A stretch of DNA of 64,000 bases from Bog-756 sp963824645 (GTDB lineage Bacteria > Actinomycetota > Acidimicrobiia > Acidimicrobiales > RAAP-2), in NCBI GenBank assembly GCA_963824645.1, contig CAWGQC010000004.1, positions 186,001 through 250,000 of the forward strand. The letters run 5' to 3'. The position numbers and the translations under genes are program-made. Shown here in pieces: positions 43,510 through 55,019 of the stretch. Position 1 is the stretch's first letter, and every line of letters starts with the position of its first letter. The notes under the pieces were generated by a model. That model ran no database searches. It was not told where the DNA came from and worked only from the letters and a program-made list of their open reading frames with translations.

Positions 43510-44663
43510 GTCAACTGTCCGAAGAGGCGGTAGCCGCCCATGGTCAACGCATCCAACGGGTGCGCCACCGGATGGACGAACTGGGGGTCGACGCCCTACT
43601 TCTCTCCCACGGTGCCGATCTGCCCTGGTTGACCGGTTACCAGGCCATGCCGCTCGAGCGGCTGACCATGCTGGTGCTGCCCCGGGCCGGTGACCCCGTG
43701 CTGGTCGTCCCGGCGTTGGAAGCGCCCCGGGTGGCCACGGCCGACGCTCTGTTCTCGGTCCTCCCCTGGTCCGACAGCGAGGACCCCATCGACCGGGTCG
43801 TCTCGCTGCTCCCGGCCACCGGTGGAACCGGATCTTCCGCCTGCCTGGCCATCTCCGACCGGGCCTGGACCACCACCGTGCTGGCCCTCCAGCGTCGGCT
43901 ACCGGAGGCACGGTGGCGGGAGGCCTCGGCGGTGACCGCCCCCATCCGAGCCGTCAAGGATGCGGCGGAGCAGCACGTGTTGCGCTCGGCCGGCGCCGCC
44001 GCCGACCGGGTGGCGGCAGCCCTGCAGTCGGGGCAGATCCCCCTGGTCGGCCACACCGAGGCCGAGGTGTCGGCCCGCCTCGCCGCTCTCCTGGTCGACG
44101 AGGGCCATCGGCACGTGAATTTCGCCATCGTGGGGAGCGGCCCCAACGCGGCCAGTCCGCACCACGAGCCCGGGGGTCGGGTGATCGGCCGCAACGAAAC
44201 GGTGGTCTGCGACTTCGGGGGCACTTTTGTCAGCCAGGGCGACGTGGGCTACTGCTCGGACATCACCCGCACCGTCATCACCGGCCAGCCGTCGCCCCAG
44301 GTGGCTGAGGGCTACGAGGTCCTGCGTCATGCCCAACAGAGCGCGGTAGCGGCGGCCCGCGCCGGTGTCACCGCCGAGCACGTGGATGCGGTGGCCCGCA
44401 CCATCATCAGCGAGGCCGGCCTCGGCGACCTGTTCGTCCACCGGACCGGCCACGGGATCGGCATCGAGGAGCACGAGGATCCGTACCTGGTGGCCGGCAA
44501 CACGGAGATTCTGGGCCCCGGTCACGCTTTTTCGGTGGAGCCGGGCATCTACTGGCCGGGCCAGTTCGGCATGCGGCTGGAGGACATCGTGGTCATCGAC
44601 GCCAAGGGTCTGCCCGAACCGCTCAACCGCGCCGATCACGCCCTGGTCGTGGTGGACGGTTAG
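43506..44663 (+). CDS. pepQ: M24 family Xaa-Pro aminopeptidase/dipeptidase
   Basis: The 385-residue protein has an N-terminal creatinase-like domain (residues 1-140) and a pita-bread domain. All five dinuclear metal ligands are visible: Asp in VVCDFGGTF, Asp in GYCSDITRT, His in HRTGHGIGIEEHE, Glu in FSVEPGIYWPG and Glu in MRLEDIVV. It would remove residues preceding proline. ATG overlaps the lipBA stop (ATGA). The functional link to lipoate genes is not obvious. Confidence 0.85.
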   Translation: MSQLSEEAVAAHGQRIQRVRHRMDELGVDALLLSHGADLPWLTGYQAMPLERLTMLVLPRAGDPVLVVPALEAPRVATADALFSVLPWSDSEDPIDRVVSLLPATGGTGSSACLAISDRAWTTTVLALQRRLPEARWREASAVTAPIRAVKDAAEQHVLRSAGAAADRVAAALQSGQIPLVGHTEAEVSARLAALLVDEGHRHVNFAIVGSGPNAASPHHEPGGRVIGRNETVVCDFGGTFVSQGDVGYCSDITRTVITGQPSPQVAEGYEVLRHAQQSAVAAARAGVTAEHVDAVARTIISEAGLGDLFVHRTGHGIGIEEHEDPYLVAGNTEILGPGHAFSVEPGIYWPGQFGMRLEDIVVIDAKGLPEPLNRADHALVVVDG

Positions 44664-44685
44664 GAAAGGGCACAGGAAAGGGCAC
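44662..44685. repeat. Tandem duplication of AGGAAAGGGCAC at the pepQ stop codon
   Basis: Two exact 12-bp copies (44662-44673 and 44674-44685) begin within the TAG stop of pepQ and end 5 bases before the next ATG. Both copies supply an AGGAAAGG ribosome-binding sequence for the following gene, the second at the better distance. Confidence 0.85.
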
Positions 44686-44690
44686 CCGTC

Positions 44691-45416
44691 ATGGACCTGG
44701 GCATCAAGGGAAAGTCGGCGCTGGTGGTGGCTGGGTCACGCGGCCTGGGTCGGGCCACCGCCGAAGCTCTGGCCGCCGAGGGAGCGCGGGTGATGGTCTC
44801 CTCCCGCAGCGCCGAGGGGCTGGACGCCGTGCGGACGTCGCTGCGGTCCCAGGGTGCAGAAGTCGAGACCACGGTGGCCGACATCACCGAGGCGTCGGCG
44901 CCCACTGCTGTGGTCGAGGCCACGGTGGCTGCTTTCGGAAGTGTCGATGTCGTCGTGGCCAACGCCGGTGGTCCGCCGCCGGGGCGGGCTCTGGAGGTCG
45001 ATGACGACGCGCTGTGGGCGGCCCTCAACGCCAACTTGATGTCGGCCGTGCGCCTGGCTCGCCAGGCCGTCCCCCATATGCGGGATCAGGGGTGGGGGCG
45101 CATCTGTTTCATCACCTCGTTCTCGGTCGTCCAGCCCATCCCCACCCTGGCCCTGTCCAACACGGCCCGGGCCGGATTGTGGGCATGGTCCAAAACGGCG
45201 GCTCAGGACCTGGCCTCCGAAGGCAGTGGCATCACCCTCAACCTGGTCTGTCCAGGACCCCATGGCACCGACCGGATGCGGGAGCTCGGAGGAGCCGACG
45301 TGATGGGGGATCCCGCCGACTTCGGCAGCGTGGTGGCCTTCCTGTGTTCGCGACAGGCCGCCTTCGTCAACGGTGCTGCCGTGGTGGTCGACGGGGGAGC
45401 GACTCTGGCCCTCTAG
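44691..45416 (+). CDS. SDR family oxidoreductase without the usual catalytic Tyr
   Basis: The 241-residue SDR has VVAGSRGLGRATAEAL, VVANAGGPPPG and Ser in FITSFSVVQPIP. The expected YxxxK is replaced by ALSNTARAGLWAWSKTAAQ, in which Lys is present but the Tyr position is not. This is the pattern of a subfamily usually annotated as 3-oxoacyl-ACP reductase-like. The cofactor is likely NADP (SSRS after the second strand). The substrate is unknown. It follows pepQ by 27 bases and ends before a terminator hairpin. Confidence 0.82.
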   Translation: MDLGIKGKSALVVAGSRGLGRATAEALAAEGARVMVSSRSAEGLDAVRTSLRSQGAEVETTVADITEASAPTAVVEATVAAFGSVDVVVANAGGPPPGRALEVDDDALWAALNANLMSAVRLARQAVPHMRDQGWGRICFITSFSVVQPIPTLALSNTARAGLWAWSKTAAQDLASEGSGITLNLVCPGPHGTDRMRELGGADVMGDPADFGSVVAFLCSRQAAFVNGAAVVVDGGATLAL

Positions 45417-45425
45417 GGCATCGCT

Positions 45426-45456
45426 CTCGCAGGAGCGGATCGCTTGCGAGTGTTTT
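45426..45456 (+). terminator. Rho-independent-like terminator after the SDR gene
   Basis: CTCGCA (45426-45431) pairs with TGCGAG (45445-45450), and an inner AGCG/CGCT pair continues the stem after a GG bulge. TGTTTT follows at once. It lies 9 bases after the stop codon and separates the lpd-lipBA run from the riboswitch transcript. Confidence 0.6.
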
Positions 45457-45504
45457 GGCGGGGATGGCCGAACCCCACAAATGGATCAGGGCACGGACAG
45501 ATCG

Positions 45505-45735
45505 AATCTGGTATCTTGCCGAACGCAGTACCAAGCAGTTCGTTGGGGAAGCCGGTCAAAGTCCGGCGCTGGTCCGCAACCGTAGGTGATGGAGCATCGC
45601 TCACGTCACGAGTCGGGATACCGCCGTTCTGCTCATTGAGTCCCTATCCGTCGAGAAATGCGGCAAGGACTCGGTCAGTCTCGGCGTCCGTGTGGATGGG
45701 GAGACTTCCGGGTCGTTGCCCGGAAGTGAGGAATC
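45505..45735 (+). promoter_or_regulatory. Cobalamin riboswitch with expression-platform hairpin
   Basis: The stretch GGGGAAGCCGGTCAAAGTCC (from about 45545) continues into GGCGCTGGTCCGCAACCGTA, which fits the conserved cobalamin riboswitch core. The 3' element GAGTCGGGATACCGCC (45610-45625) fits the closing region, and GGTAT near 45510 can pair with its ATACC. After the aptamer, ACTTCCGGG (45704-45712) and CCCGGAAGT (45719-45727) form a 9-bp hairpin directly before the GTGAGGA Shine-Dalgarno of the next gene. Control of translation by adenosylcobalamin or a related corrinoid is expected, with B12 lowering expression. Confidence 0.88.
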
Positions 45736-45740
45736 CTCCC

Positions 45741-47096
45741 ATGTCCACCAAGCGCATCCTTGCGTCAGCCACCCTCGGGGTCTGCCTGGCGCTCGCTGTC
45801 GTCGCGGCACCGGCGACAGCTCACGCCGCCGCTCCGTCAGTGTCTCCGCAGCCCTCCCTCCCCCAGGTCGTGCCGGCCCAGCAGGGGGCGACCTGGTTGG
45901 CCGGCCAGTTCACTGCAGGGGGTTACATCCCTTCGACCACCACCCCGGGCACGGCGGACCTGTCCTCCACGGCCAATGCCGTCCTGGCCCTGGCCAGCGC
46001 AGGAGTCGATCCCGCCGTCGCCCAGAAGGCGCTCACCTACATGGAAGGCAACGTTGATGCCTACGTGAGCGAGGGCGGTGCCGACGGCCCCGCCCAGCTC
46101 GCCCTTCTGATCCTCGATGCTCATGCCCTCGGGGTCGATCCGACTTCTTTCGGAGGAACCAACCTGGTGTCTCGCCTGTTCACCACCGAACAGACCTCCG
46201 GAACCGATTCCGGCCTGTTCGGGACCGAGGACCAGGTCAATGACTATTCGGCCGGGGTGTATCAACAAGGACTGGCCCTGGCCGCCCTGGCCGGCGTCGG
46301 CGATGCCAGCGGAACCCAGATCAGTGCGGCCGACTCGTGGCTGCATGCCCAACAGTGTCCTGATGGTGGCTGGACCAGCTATGAGAACGCCTTCAATCCC
46401 TGCAACGGTTCACCGGCTGACTATGAAGGTCCGGACACCAACTCGACCGCCCTGGCCATCGAAGGACTCTCGGCCCAGGGCGACCTCGGGGCCACCGACG
46501 CCAACAAGGCGCTGAAGTTCATCACCCATGCCCAGGACAGTGACGGAGGGTGGGGCTATGAGCCGAATGCTGTGAGTGCTCCCGGATCCACCGACCCGGA
46601 TTCGACGGCCCTCGTCCTTCAGGCCATTCTGGCCCTCGGAAAGTCGCCCACGGACAGGGCGTTCGACCACAAGGCCGCCAATCCGGTGTCTGAGCTGGAC
46701 TCGTTCCAGATCACGTCGGGTAGTGGTGCCGGTGCGTTTTCCTTCCCCGGCATCTCGGGACCCAACACCCTGGCCACCTATCAGGCTGTACCGGCCCTGG
46801 CCGGAGTGGATCTCCCCTTCAACCTGGCCGTGACCACGACGACGCTCCCGGCCGGAACGGTGGGACAGCCATACTCGGCCACCCTGACCGCCAGTGGTGG
46901 CAATCCGTCCTACACGTGGACGGTGCTCAGTGGGTCCCTGCCCGCAGGACTCAAGCTCCACAAGGCGACGGGAGCCATCACCGGCAGGCCTTCCGCCGCA
47001 GGCTCGACGTTCACGGTCCAGGTGACCGACACCAGGTCGGCATCGTCGCCCCACACCGACAACATCGCTTGGAAGGTCCTGTCGATCGCCACCTGA
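45741..47096 (+). CDS. Secreted alpha/alpha-toroid protein, candidate corrinoid-binding
   Basis: The 451-residue protein has a signal peptide (MSTKRILASATLGVCLALAV, cleavage near residue 30). About 300 residues of prenyltransferase/terpene-cyclase-like repeats follow, with motifs such as QGATWLAGQFTAGGY, STANAVLALASAG, CPDGGWTSYENAF, DSDGGWGYEPN and DSTALVLQAILALG. A putative Ig domain (about residues 365-445, GTVGQPYSATLTASGG) ends it. The same (alpha/alpha)6 fold forms the N-terminal domain of transcobalamin and intrinsic factor. A cobalamin riboswitch directly upstream strongly suggests corrinoid capture rather than terpene chemistry. No membrane anchor is visible; it may dock on the next gene's product. 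Confidence 0.82.
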   Translation: MSTKRILASATLGVCLALAVVAAPATAHAAAPSVSPQPSLPQVVPAQQGATWLAGQFTAGGYIPSTTTPGTADLSSTANAVLALASAGVDPAVAQKALTYMEGNVDAYVSEGGADGPAQLALLILDAHALGVDPTSFGGTNLVSRLFTTEQTSGTDSGLFGTEDQVNDYSAGVYQQGLALAALAGVGDASGTQISAADSWLHAQQCPDGGWTSYENAFNPCNGSPADYEGPDTNSTALAIEGLSAQGDLGATDANKALKFITHAQDSDGGWGYEPNAVSAPGSTDPDSTALVLQAILALGKSPTDRAFDHKAANPVSELDSFQITSGSGAGAFSFPGISGPNTLATYQAVPALAGVDLPFNLAVTTTTLPAGTVGQPYSATLTASGGNPSYTWTVLSGSLPAGLKLHKATGAITGRPSAAGSTFTVQVTDTRSASSPHTDNIAWKVLSIAT

Positions 47097-47245
47097 CGCG
47101 CCGACATCGGTAACCAGCCGTCGGCGGTCTGCGACCTCGTCTCACCCATTGAGACCGTTGTTCACCGCCAGATCGTCGACGGCTGGTCTGCGGCCCGTCA
47201 TCGAACAGTGACGCTGAGATCCAGCTCGTCGTCGAAGGAGCACCG

Positions 47246-48208
47246 ATGAGACGATTTGCCCGCATCTCCATGTTGGTAGCAGCGGCCTCGGCCGCTCTGG
47301 CTCTGGCCGGACCCTTTGCCCTGGTGCCGTTCAAGGACGCGGCCGGAGCGGCAACCGACGTCAGCGTTGCCTTCGTGGTCGACTTCGGCGGGGCCAACAA
47401 AGTCCAAGCCACCTGTGTGCAAGTCCCGAGCTCTGACAACGAGTACCAGGCCCTGGCCCTCTTCACCCAGCAGGAGCAGGAAGAATCACCCAGCTACAAC
47501 AACAGCGGGCTGCTGTGTTCCATCGGCGGTATGCCGGGCAGCGGCTGTGGACAGTCCGATGGCAAGGGATTCATTTACTGGTCCTATTGGCACGGCGACA
47601 CAGGCACCTGGGAGTACTCGAACACCGGAGCCAGCGCCACCGTCCACAGCTGCAACACCCAAGGCGAGGACTGCGACGTAGAGGGCTGGCGATTCGAGGA
47701 CCCAGGCAGCGGGAATCCGAATGATCCGCCGCCTGATGCTGCCGCCGACTTCGCCGATATCTGTGCGGCCACGCCACCCCCAACGACAACCACACTCAGT
47801 CCGCCCACCACCCTGGTGGGATCAACGATGCCGTCGGACAGCGACCCCAGCGCCACAAAGAGCAGTCCGAGTTCGGGCGGCACCACCCACCAGTCAGCCA
47901 CCCGGACAACCGAGTCTCCCGGAGGCCGTCCCCAGTCGACCGCACCCAAATCCACATCACCCACGACGATCCCAAAGACGCCCACCACTCCGGTGCACCA
48001 TGCGGTGTCACTACCGAACACCGCGGCCAGTACAACAACCACTACGACGGAGCCGAACGTCAAGATCCAGGCCCTGGGGGGAATACCTGCCGGAGGCGAG
48101 CACGGAAGCTCGGGGGGCTCGGGCTCAGTTTGGAGCGCCGGTGGCATCCTCCTCATTCTGATCGCCGGCTCCCTCTACGGGTGGCGTCGCCGAGTTCGCC
48201 CGCCGTAG
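47246..48208 (+). CDS. Surface-anchored protein with transcobalamin-like (DUF4430-like) domain
   Basis: The 320-residue protein has a signal peptide (about residues 1-36). A 140-residue domain follows containing DGKGFIYWSYWHGDTGTWEY, SNTGAS and CDVEGWRFED, plus Cys pairs likely to form disulfides. Next come about 110 residues of Thr/Ser/Pro stalk and a C-terminal membrane helix (SAGGILLILIAGSLYGW) followed by RRRVRPP. The WSYW and GWRF pattern resembles the transcobalamin-like C-terminal domain (DUF4430). With the toroid protein upstream it would supply the second half of a B12 clamp held at the cell surface. Shine-Dalgarno AAGGAG is 6 bases before the ATG. Confidence 0.78.
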   Translation: MRRFARISMLVAAASAALALAGPFALVPFKDAAGAATDVSVAFVVDFGGANKVQATCVQVPSSDNEYQALALFTQQEQEESPSYNNSGLLCSIGGMPGSGCGQSDGKGFIYWSYWHGDTGTWEYSNTGASATVHSCNTQGEDCDVEGWRFEDPGSGNPNDPPPDAAADFADICAATPPPTTTTLSPPTTLVGSTMPSDSDPSATKSSPSSGGTTHQSATRTTESPGGRPQSTAPKSTSPTTIPKTPTTPVHHAVSLPNTAASTTTTTTEPNVKIQALGGIPAGGEHGSSGGSGSVWSAGGILLILIAGSLYGWRRRVRPP

Positions 48209-48309
48209 GACGTTGGTCAAGGGGCGACGGGAGATGCGACCGATGTCGAACCGGATCGGGCTCCTCCCCATCTCCCCCGAACTGGCCAAACCTCGATGAG
48301 AGCCGGGCC

Positions 48310-48603
48310 GTGATGGAACGAGGGACCAGGCAGGCTGCGTCCCTGGGAGCGGAGTGGACTGTCTCCGGGGAACTCGTCGTCTCCGGGTATCGCTTCGCAC
48401 CCAAGATCGGAACCAGCTGGATTGCCCCACAGCCCGACGATTGGCTGAGACGCTACGCATTGATAGCCAAGGACCTGGCTGTCCCGGTGTTCGTGAGTCA
48501 GCCCGAGCTCGAGCCTTCGGCCGAGGCGGCCGTCGCTTCGAACTGCTGGAGGGTCAGCACCTGGTCGGCCGGTGGTGCACCGATCGATACCGGCGCTCCG
48601 TAG
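48310..48603 (+). CDS. Possible small ORF between the B12 pair and a membrane protein
   Basis: An open frame from GTG 48310 (or ATG 48313) encodes about 97 residues including GTSWIAPQPDDWLRRYALIA and KDLAVPVFVSQPELEPS. It resembles nothing I know. Its last 106 bases overlap, antisense, the end of the gene at 48498-49625. It may be a gene remnant or chance. Apart from it, 48209-48497 shows no feature. Confidence 0.25.
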   Translation: MMERGTRQAASLGAEWTVSGELVVSGYRFAPKIGTSWIAPQPDDWLRRYALIAKDLAVPVFVSQPELEPSAEAAVASNCWRVSTWSAGGAPIDTGAP

Positions 48604-49625
48604 TTGGTGATGTCCTCGATCTCGACGGCGCTGACCGTCGCTCCTCCGATGCTCAGGTTCATGGTGAAGTCGACTTCCCGGATGACGTGGGTGGCGTCAG
48701 TGACATAGACGGCCATCCGGAGGCCGGCGCGGCCGAACAGGGCCTGCATCTGTTGGCCGACCGAGGCAGGCAGGTTCAGTCGACCCAGCTCCTGACCGAG
48801 ATCGGCGGCGCTGATGACGACGTTGTATCCATGGACCGCAGTGCCACCGATGGAGCTCGGCCCCAGTGCGGTCACTGTGTTTCCTTCGCTGGCCAACAGC
48901 TGGAGCATGGAACCGGGATTGGAGCTGCCCGGGGTGATGGAGTCCTGGCCCAGTGGCGTGGTCACCCACGCCTTCCCGGGAGCGGACTGCGCTATGCCGG
49001 GCACCGATACATAGAGACTGCCACCCACGATCACTTCACGGAGTTGGGTTCCGCTCAACTGGGGGAGGCCGGCGTACTGGACGTCCAACTGGGCGGCATT
49101 GTTCGAGAAATCAACGACCCCACCACCCGACGCGGTGATGGTGCTGTCATGGGAAACGTGGATGGACATCGACAGATGCAGATCGGCCGTCTTGTCGGCC
49201 AGAGCGGTCTGGGCCGACAGCAGGACTACATGGGTGGGCGTGGCCGGCGCCGCAGTACGGGCGTGCCAGGCCAACCCGCAGACCAGGGCGACCACCGTCG
49301 CCACGGTGGCCCCGGCGCCGATGAGCGAACGCTTACCCAGGGCGTGGTTGGACGCCGCCACCGGCGCGACAAAATCCGATGTGCCGGCCCCGTTCAGTCG
49401 GAGCGGAGTCCAAGGTCCATCCGGCGGCTCCGGTTCCGTGGCAAACGGTCCCGACGCCACTGCCAGCGCCGGAACGGCAATCGGCGTTCGGGGAACAGCT
49501 GCGGTTATGTCCGGAACCGGGCTCGGTGGTGCCGGAGCCCCGTCCAGGCCGTGGCCCCGTTCCGTTTCCGGTGACGTCGGTGCATCAGCAGGTTGCCATC
49601 CGGGAAACTGCGGAAGTCCGTCCAT
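48498..49625 (-). CDS. Membrane-anchored protein with LppX/LprG-like extracellular domain
   Basis: The 375-residue protein has a Pro-rich cytoplasmic N-terminus (residues 1-95), a single membrane helix (about 98-121) and a 250-residue extracellular domain. The domain carries THVVLLSAQTALADKTADLH, GGGVVDFSNNAAQLDVQY, LYVSVPG and VIREVDFTMNLSIGG. Alternating strands of this type resemble LppX/LprG/LolA lipid-carrier folds, with TADLHLSMS typical of their first strand. There is no lipobox. The function may be lipid or polymer trafficking; the assignment is by pattern only. Confidence 0.65.
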   Translation of the reverse strand: MDGLPQFPGWQPADAPTSPETERGHGLDGAPAPPSPVPDITAAVPRTPIAVPALAVASGPFATEPEPPDGPWTPLRLNGAGTSDFVAPVAASNHALGKRSLIGAGATVATVVALVCGLAWHARTAAPATPTHVVLLSAQTALADKTADLHLSMSIHVSHDSTITASGGGVVDFSNNAAQLDVQYAGLPQLSGTQLREVIVGGSLYVSVPGIAQSAPGKAWVTTPLGQDSITPGSSNPGSMLQLLASEGNTVTALGPSSIGGTAVHGYNVVISAADLGQELGRLNLPASVGQQMQALFGRAGLRMAVYVTDATHVIREVDFTMNLSIGGATVSAVEIEDITNYGAPVSIGAPPADQVLTLQQFEATAASAEGSSSG

Positions 49626-49654
49626 GAGATGCCCCTCATCTGTTGGCGTGTCAG

Positions 49655-49660
49655 ATAATA
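49655..49660 (-). promoter_or_regulatory. -10 box TATTAT upstream of the 48498-49625 gene
   Basis: On the minus strand TATTAT is a near-consensus -10 element 29 bases before the ATG, and GAGGGG lies between it and the start as a ribosome-binding site. A TTGGGC 19 bases further upstream could be the -35. In contrast to the many leaderless starts here, this gene would have a normal leader. Confidence 0.45.
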
Positions 49661-49691
49661 GTCTTCACCAGGAACGTTTGCCCAAGCCGGG

Positions 49692-50660
49692 TCAGGCCAC
49701 GCCCGGGGCGGTGGTCCCGCCACCCCTCATCTCGTGGCGCCGCTCGGCACGGTTCCAATAGCGCCGCTGGAGGAATAGTGTGGCCGCTCCCACGACCAGC
49801 AGGATGGCCACGTTCAAGAGGAGCTGCTCTGTCGCTCCCCTGGCTTCGTTCCACTGGCCGTAGGCGGCCGAGACGCCCATGGCGGCGGCCGCCGGAATGG
49901 TGGTGACCGATATGAAGACCCCGATGAGGGCGTTGATCCGGGCCTCCAGGATGGAGACCACACCCACCACGCCGGCCACCAGCGCCACCACCACGGAAAA
50001 AGCGTTGGGCTGGCTGATCAGATCGGAAACCGGACGCAGGCCCAAGATGAAGTCGCGGGGGGTCAGGCCGGCGCCGCGAATGACCAACGAGAACGCGAAG
50101 GTGATCACGACAGCCAGACCGAACCCGGCGCCCAGCGCCAGCAGCGCTCGCTTGATCGGACGGGGGCTGCGTTGGGTGATACCGAGGGCGGCACCGAGGA
50201 TGGCGTTGTACTCGGGACCGACCACCATGGCCGCCACGATCAGGATCTGCGAATTGGTGAGGATGCCGGCGGCGGCCAGAATGCCGGCGCTGACTAGCAA
50301 CAGATAGAAGCTGAACGGATATGAGGCGTTGGCCCGGATGGTGGCGTCAACCACCTCCCAGACGGGTTCGATCTCGCGATCGCTGACCATCGGCTTGATC
50401 ATCTCGCGGTGGGTGCGCACCACGGCGGTATCGGATCGGTCGATGGTGATCGGGCCACGCTGGTGTGGGCCCAGATCCCGCAATTGATGGATGATCTCGT
50501 TGGCCACCTCGGGAACCAGGTCGCACTCGATCATGTCGCCTTCGGGGAATCGGGCCGATCCGGTCATGACAAAGACGTTGACGGCTCCGGTGGAGGCGCC
50601 CAGCAGATCGAGGATTACCTGGGTGCTGTCGGGGTGGCTTGCCACTCGAACGTGGAACAT
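49692..50660 (-). CDS. DUF389 family membrane protein
   Basis: The 322-residue protein has a soluble N-terminal domain (residues 1-110) and about six membrane helices with NSQILIVAAMVVGPEYNAIL and VSILEARINALIGVFISVTT, matching the DUF389 family. Members have unknown function; the conserved polar helix motifs suggest transport. It is followed by the LppX-like gene and preceded by another membrane protein, all on the minus strand. Confidence 0.85.
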   Translation of the reverse strand: MFHVRVASHPDSTQVILDLLGASTGAVNVFVMTGSARFPEGDMIECDLVPEVANEIIHQLRDLGPHQRGPITIDRSDTAVVRTHREMIKPMVSDREIEPVWEVVDATIRANASYPFSFYLLLVSAGILAAAGILTNSQILIVAAMVVGPEYNAILGAALGITQRSPRPIKRALLALGAGFGLAVVITFAFSLVIRGAGLTPRDFILGLRPVSDLISQPNAFSVVVALVAGVVGVVSILEARINALIGVFISVTTIPAAAAMGVSAAYGQWNEARGATEQLLLNVAILLVVGAATLFLQRRYWNRAERRHEMRGGGTTAPGVA

Positions 50661-50710
50661 GGCTCTCCTCGGGTCGAAGGGCCGGGGGACGGCCTCCGCC
50701 GAACGCCGGA

Positions 50711-51301
50711 TCAGTCCGGACGGTCGGGAGGGGGAGGAGGCTGCACCAGCAGGGGCAGTGCTGTCTCGTCGGACGAGGGCGAGCCTACGCCCCCCGGCGG
50801 TGTCCGGGGGAGTGCCGGTGAGGAGGGGAGAGGGAGTGAGGAGGGGAGAGGCAGATCGATGCCGGCCCCCATCGGAGGCAGTGCTTCCGGGGGGCGGTGC
50901 TCGACCGCTTTGGCCGCGTCGAAAGCGGGTACCGGAAGGGGAAGGGACCGGTCGACGTCGGCGAAAGCGGTCGACGCCTTCACCTTCACGCCACTGGCCG
51001 CGGTGGCCTTGGCCTTTTGACCCTTGCGGCCGGGAGCCACGAAAGAAGGAGCCAGCGATTCATCGACGGACGCGGTCCTCTCCATCAGCGACGTGTTGCC
51101 GTAGTGGGCGACGTCGAAATCGTAGAAGCCCGAACTGGCGGCCCGCCGCCGCTTCTGGTCGTGGGTGCGGTGGAACCGGACGATCAGCAGGAGGATCGCT
51201 ATCACCACGGCGGCGCCGATGACGTACTCCTCCACCGACAACTTCCCGAAGCTGAAGCTGGAGGCGAGGACCGCCACGGCGTGAGGCTCATTCGGTGACA
51301 T
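50711..51301 (-). CDS. Single-pass membrane protein of unknown function
   Basis: The 196-residue protein has one membrane helix (EEYVIGAAVVIAILLLIV, about residues 24-42) near the N-terminus, a basic stop-transfer RFHRTHDQKRRRA, and then a Pro/Ser-rich tail without a fold I recognise. The ATG at 51301 is preferred to an upstream TTG because TAAAAT lies 8 bases before it. It precedes the DUF389 gene on the same strand by 50 bases. Confidence 0.6.
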   Translation of the reverse strand: MSPNEPHAVAVLASSFSFGKLSVEEYVIGAAVVIAILLLIVRFHRTHDQKRRRAASSGFYDFDVAHYGNTSLMERTASVDESLAPSFVAPGRKGQKAKATAASGVKVKASTAFADVDRSLPLPVPAFDAAKAVEHRPPEALPPMGAGIDLPLPSSLPLPSSPALPRTPPGGVGSPSSDETALPLLVQPPPPPDRPD

Positions 51302-51351
51302 CCCACACGATTTTACTGGTGAGGGGTCAATTTCGCACTGAATTTTCTTCA

Positions 51352-51369
51352 ACCCGGCTCCAGCCGGGT
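51352..51369 (-). terminator. Terminator hairpin after metH
   Basis: ACCCGGC and GCCGGGT make a perfect 7-bp stem with a 4-base loop. On the minus strand it is followed by TTGAAGAAAATT, giving a partial T/A-rich tail. It lies 34 bases beyond the metH stop. Confidence 0.5.
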
Positions 51370-51403
51370 GGTCCGGGCCGGGCTCCCTGCCTGCGCCGGC
51401 CGG

Positions 51404-54913
<3,510 letters not shown>

Positions 54914-55019
54914 GACCCTTCAAGGCTACCGGCGGGAGACGTAGGCACCACCAAACGGGGTCCCACCGGGGCGTCGGAGGGATGCCGCCGTCGTTTAGCA
55001 TCGGCCCGGTGATGATGGC

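Noticed and set aside
54914..55019. Cobalamin or SAM riboswitch in front of metH or the adenosyltransferase
   Set aside because: The 106-base divergent region is too short and lacks the conserved cobalamin core seen at 45545.
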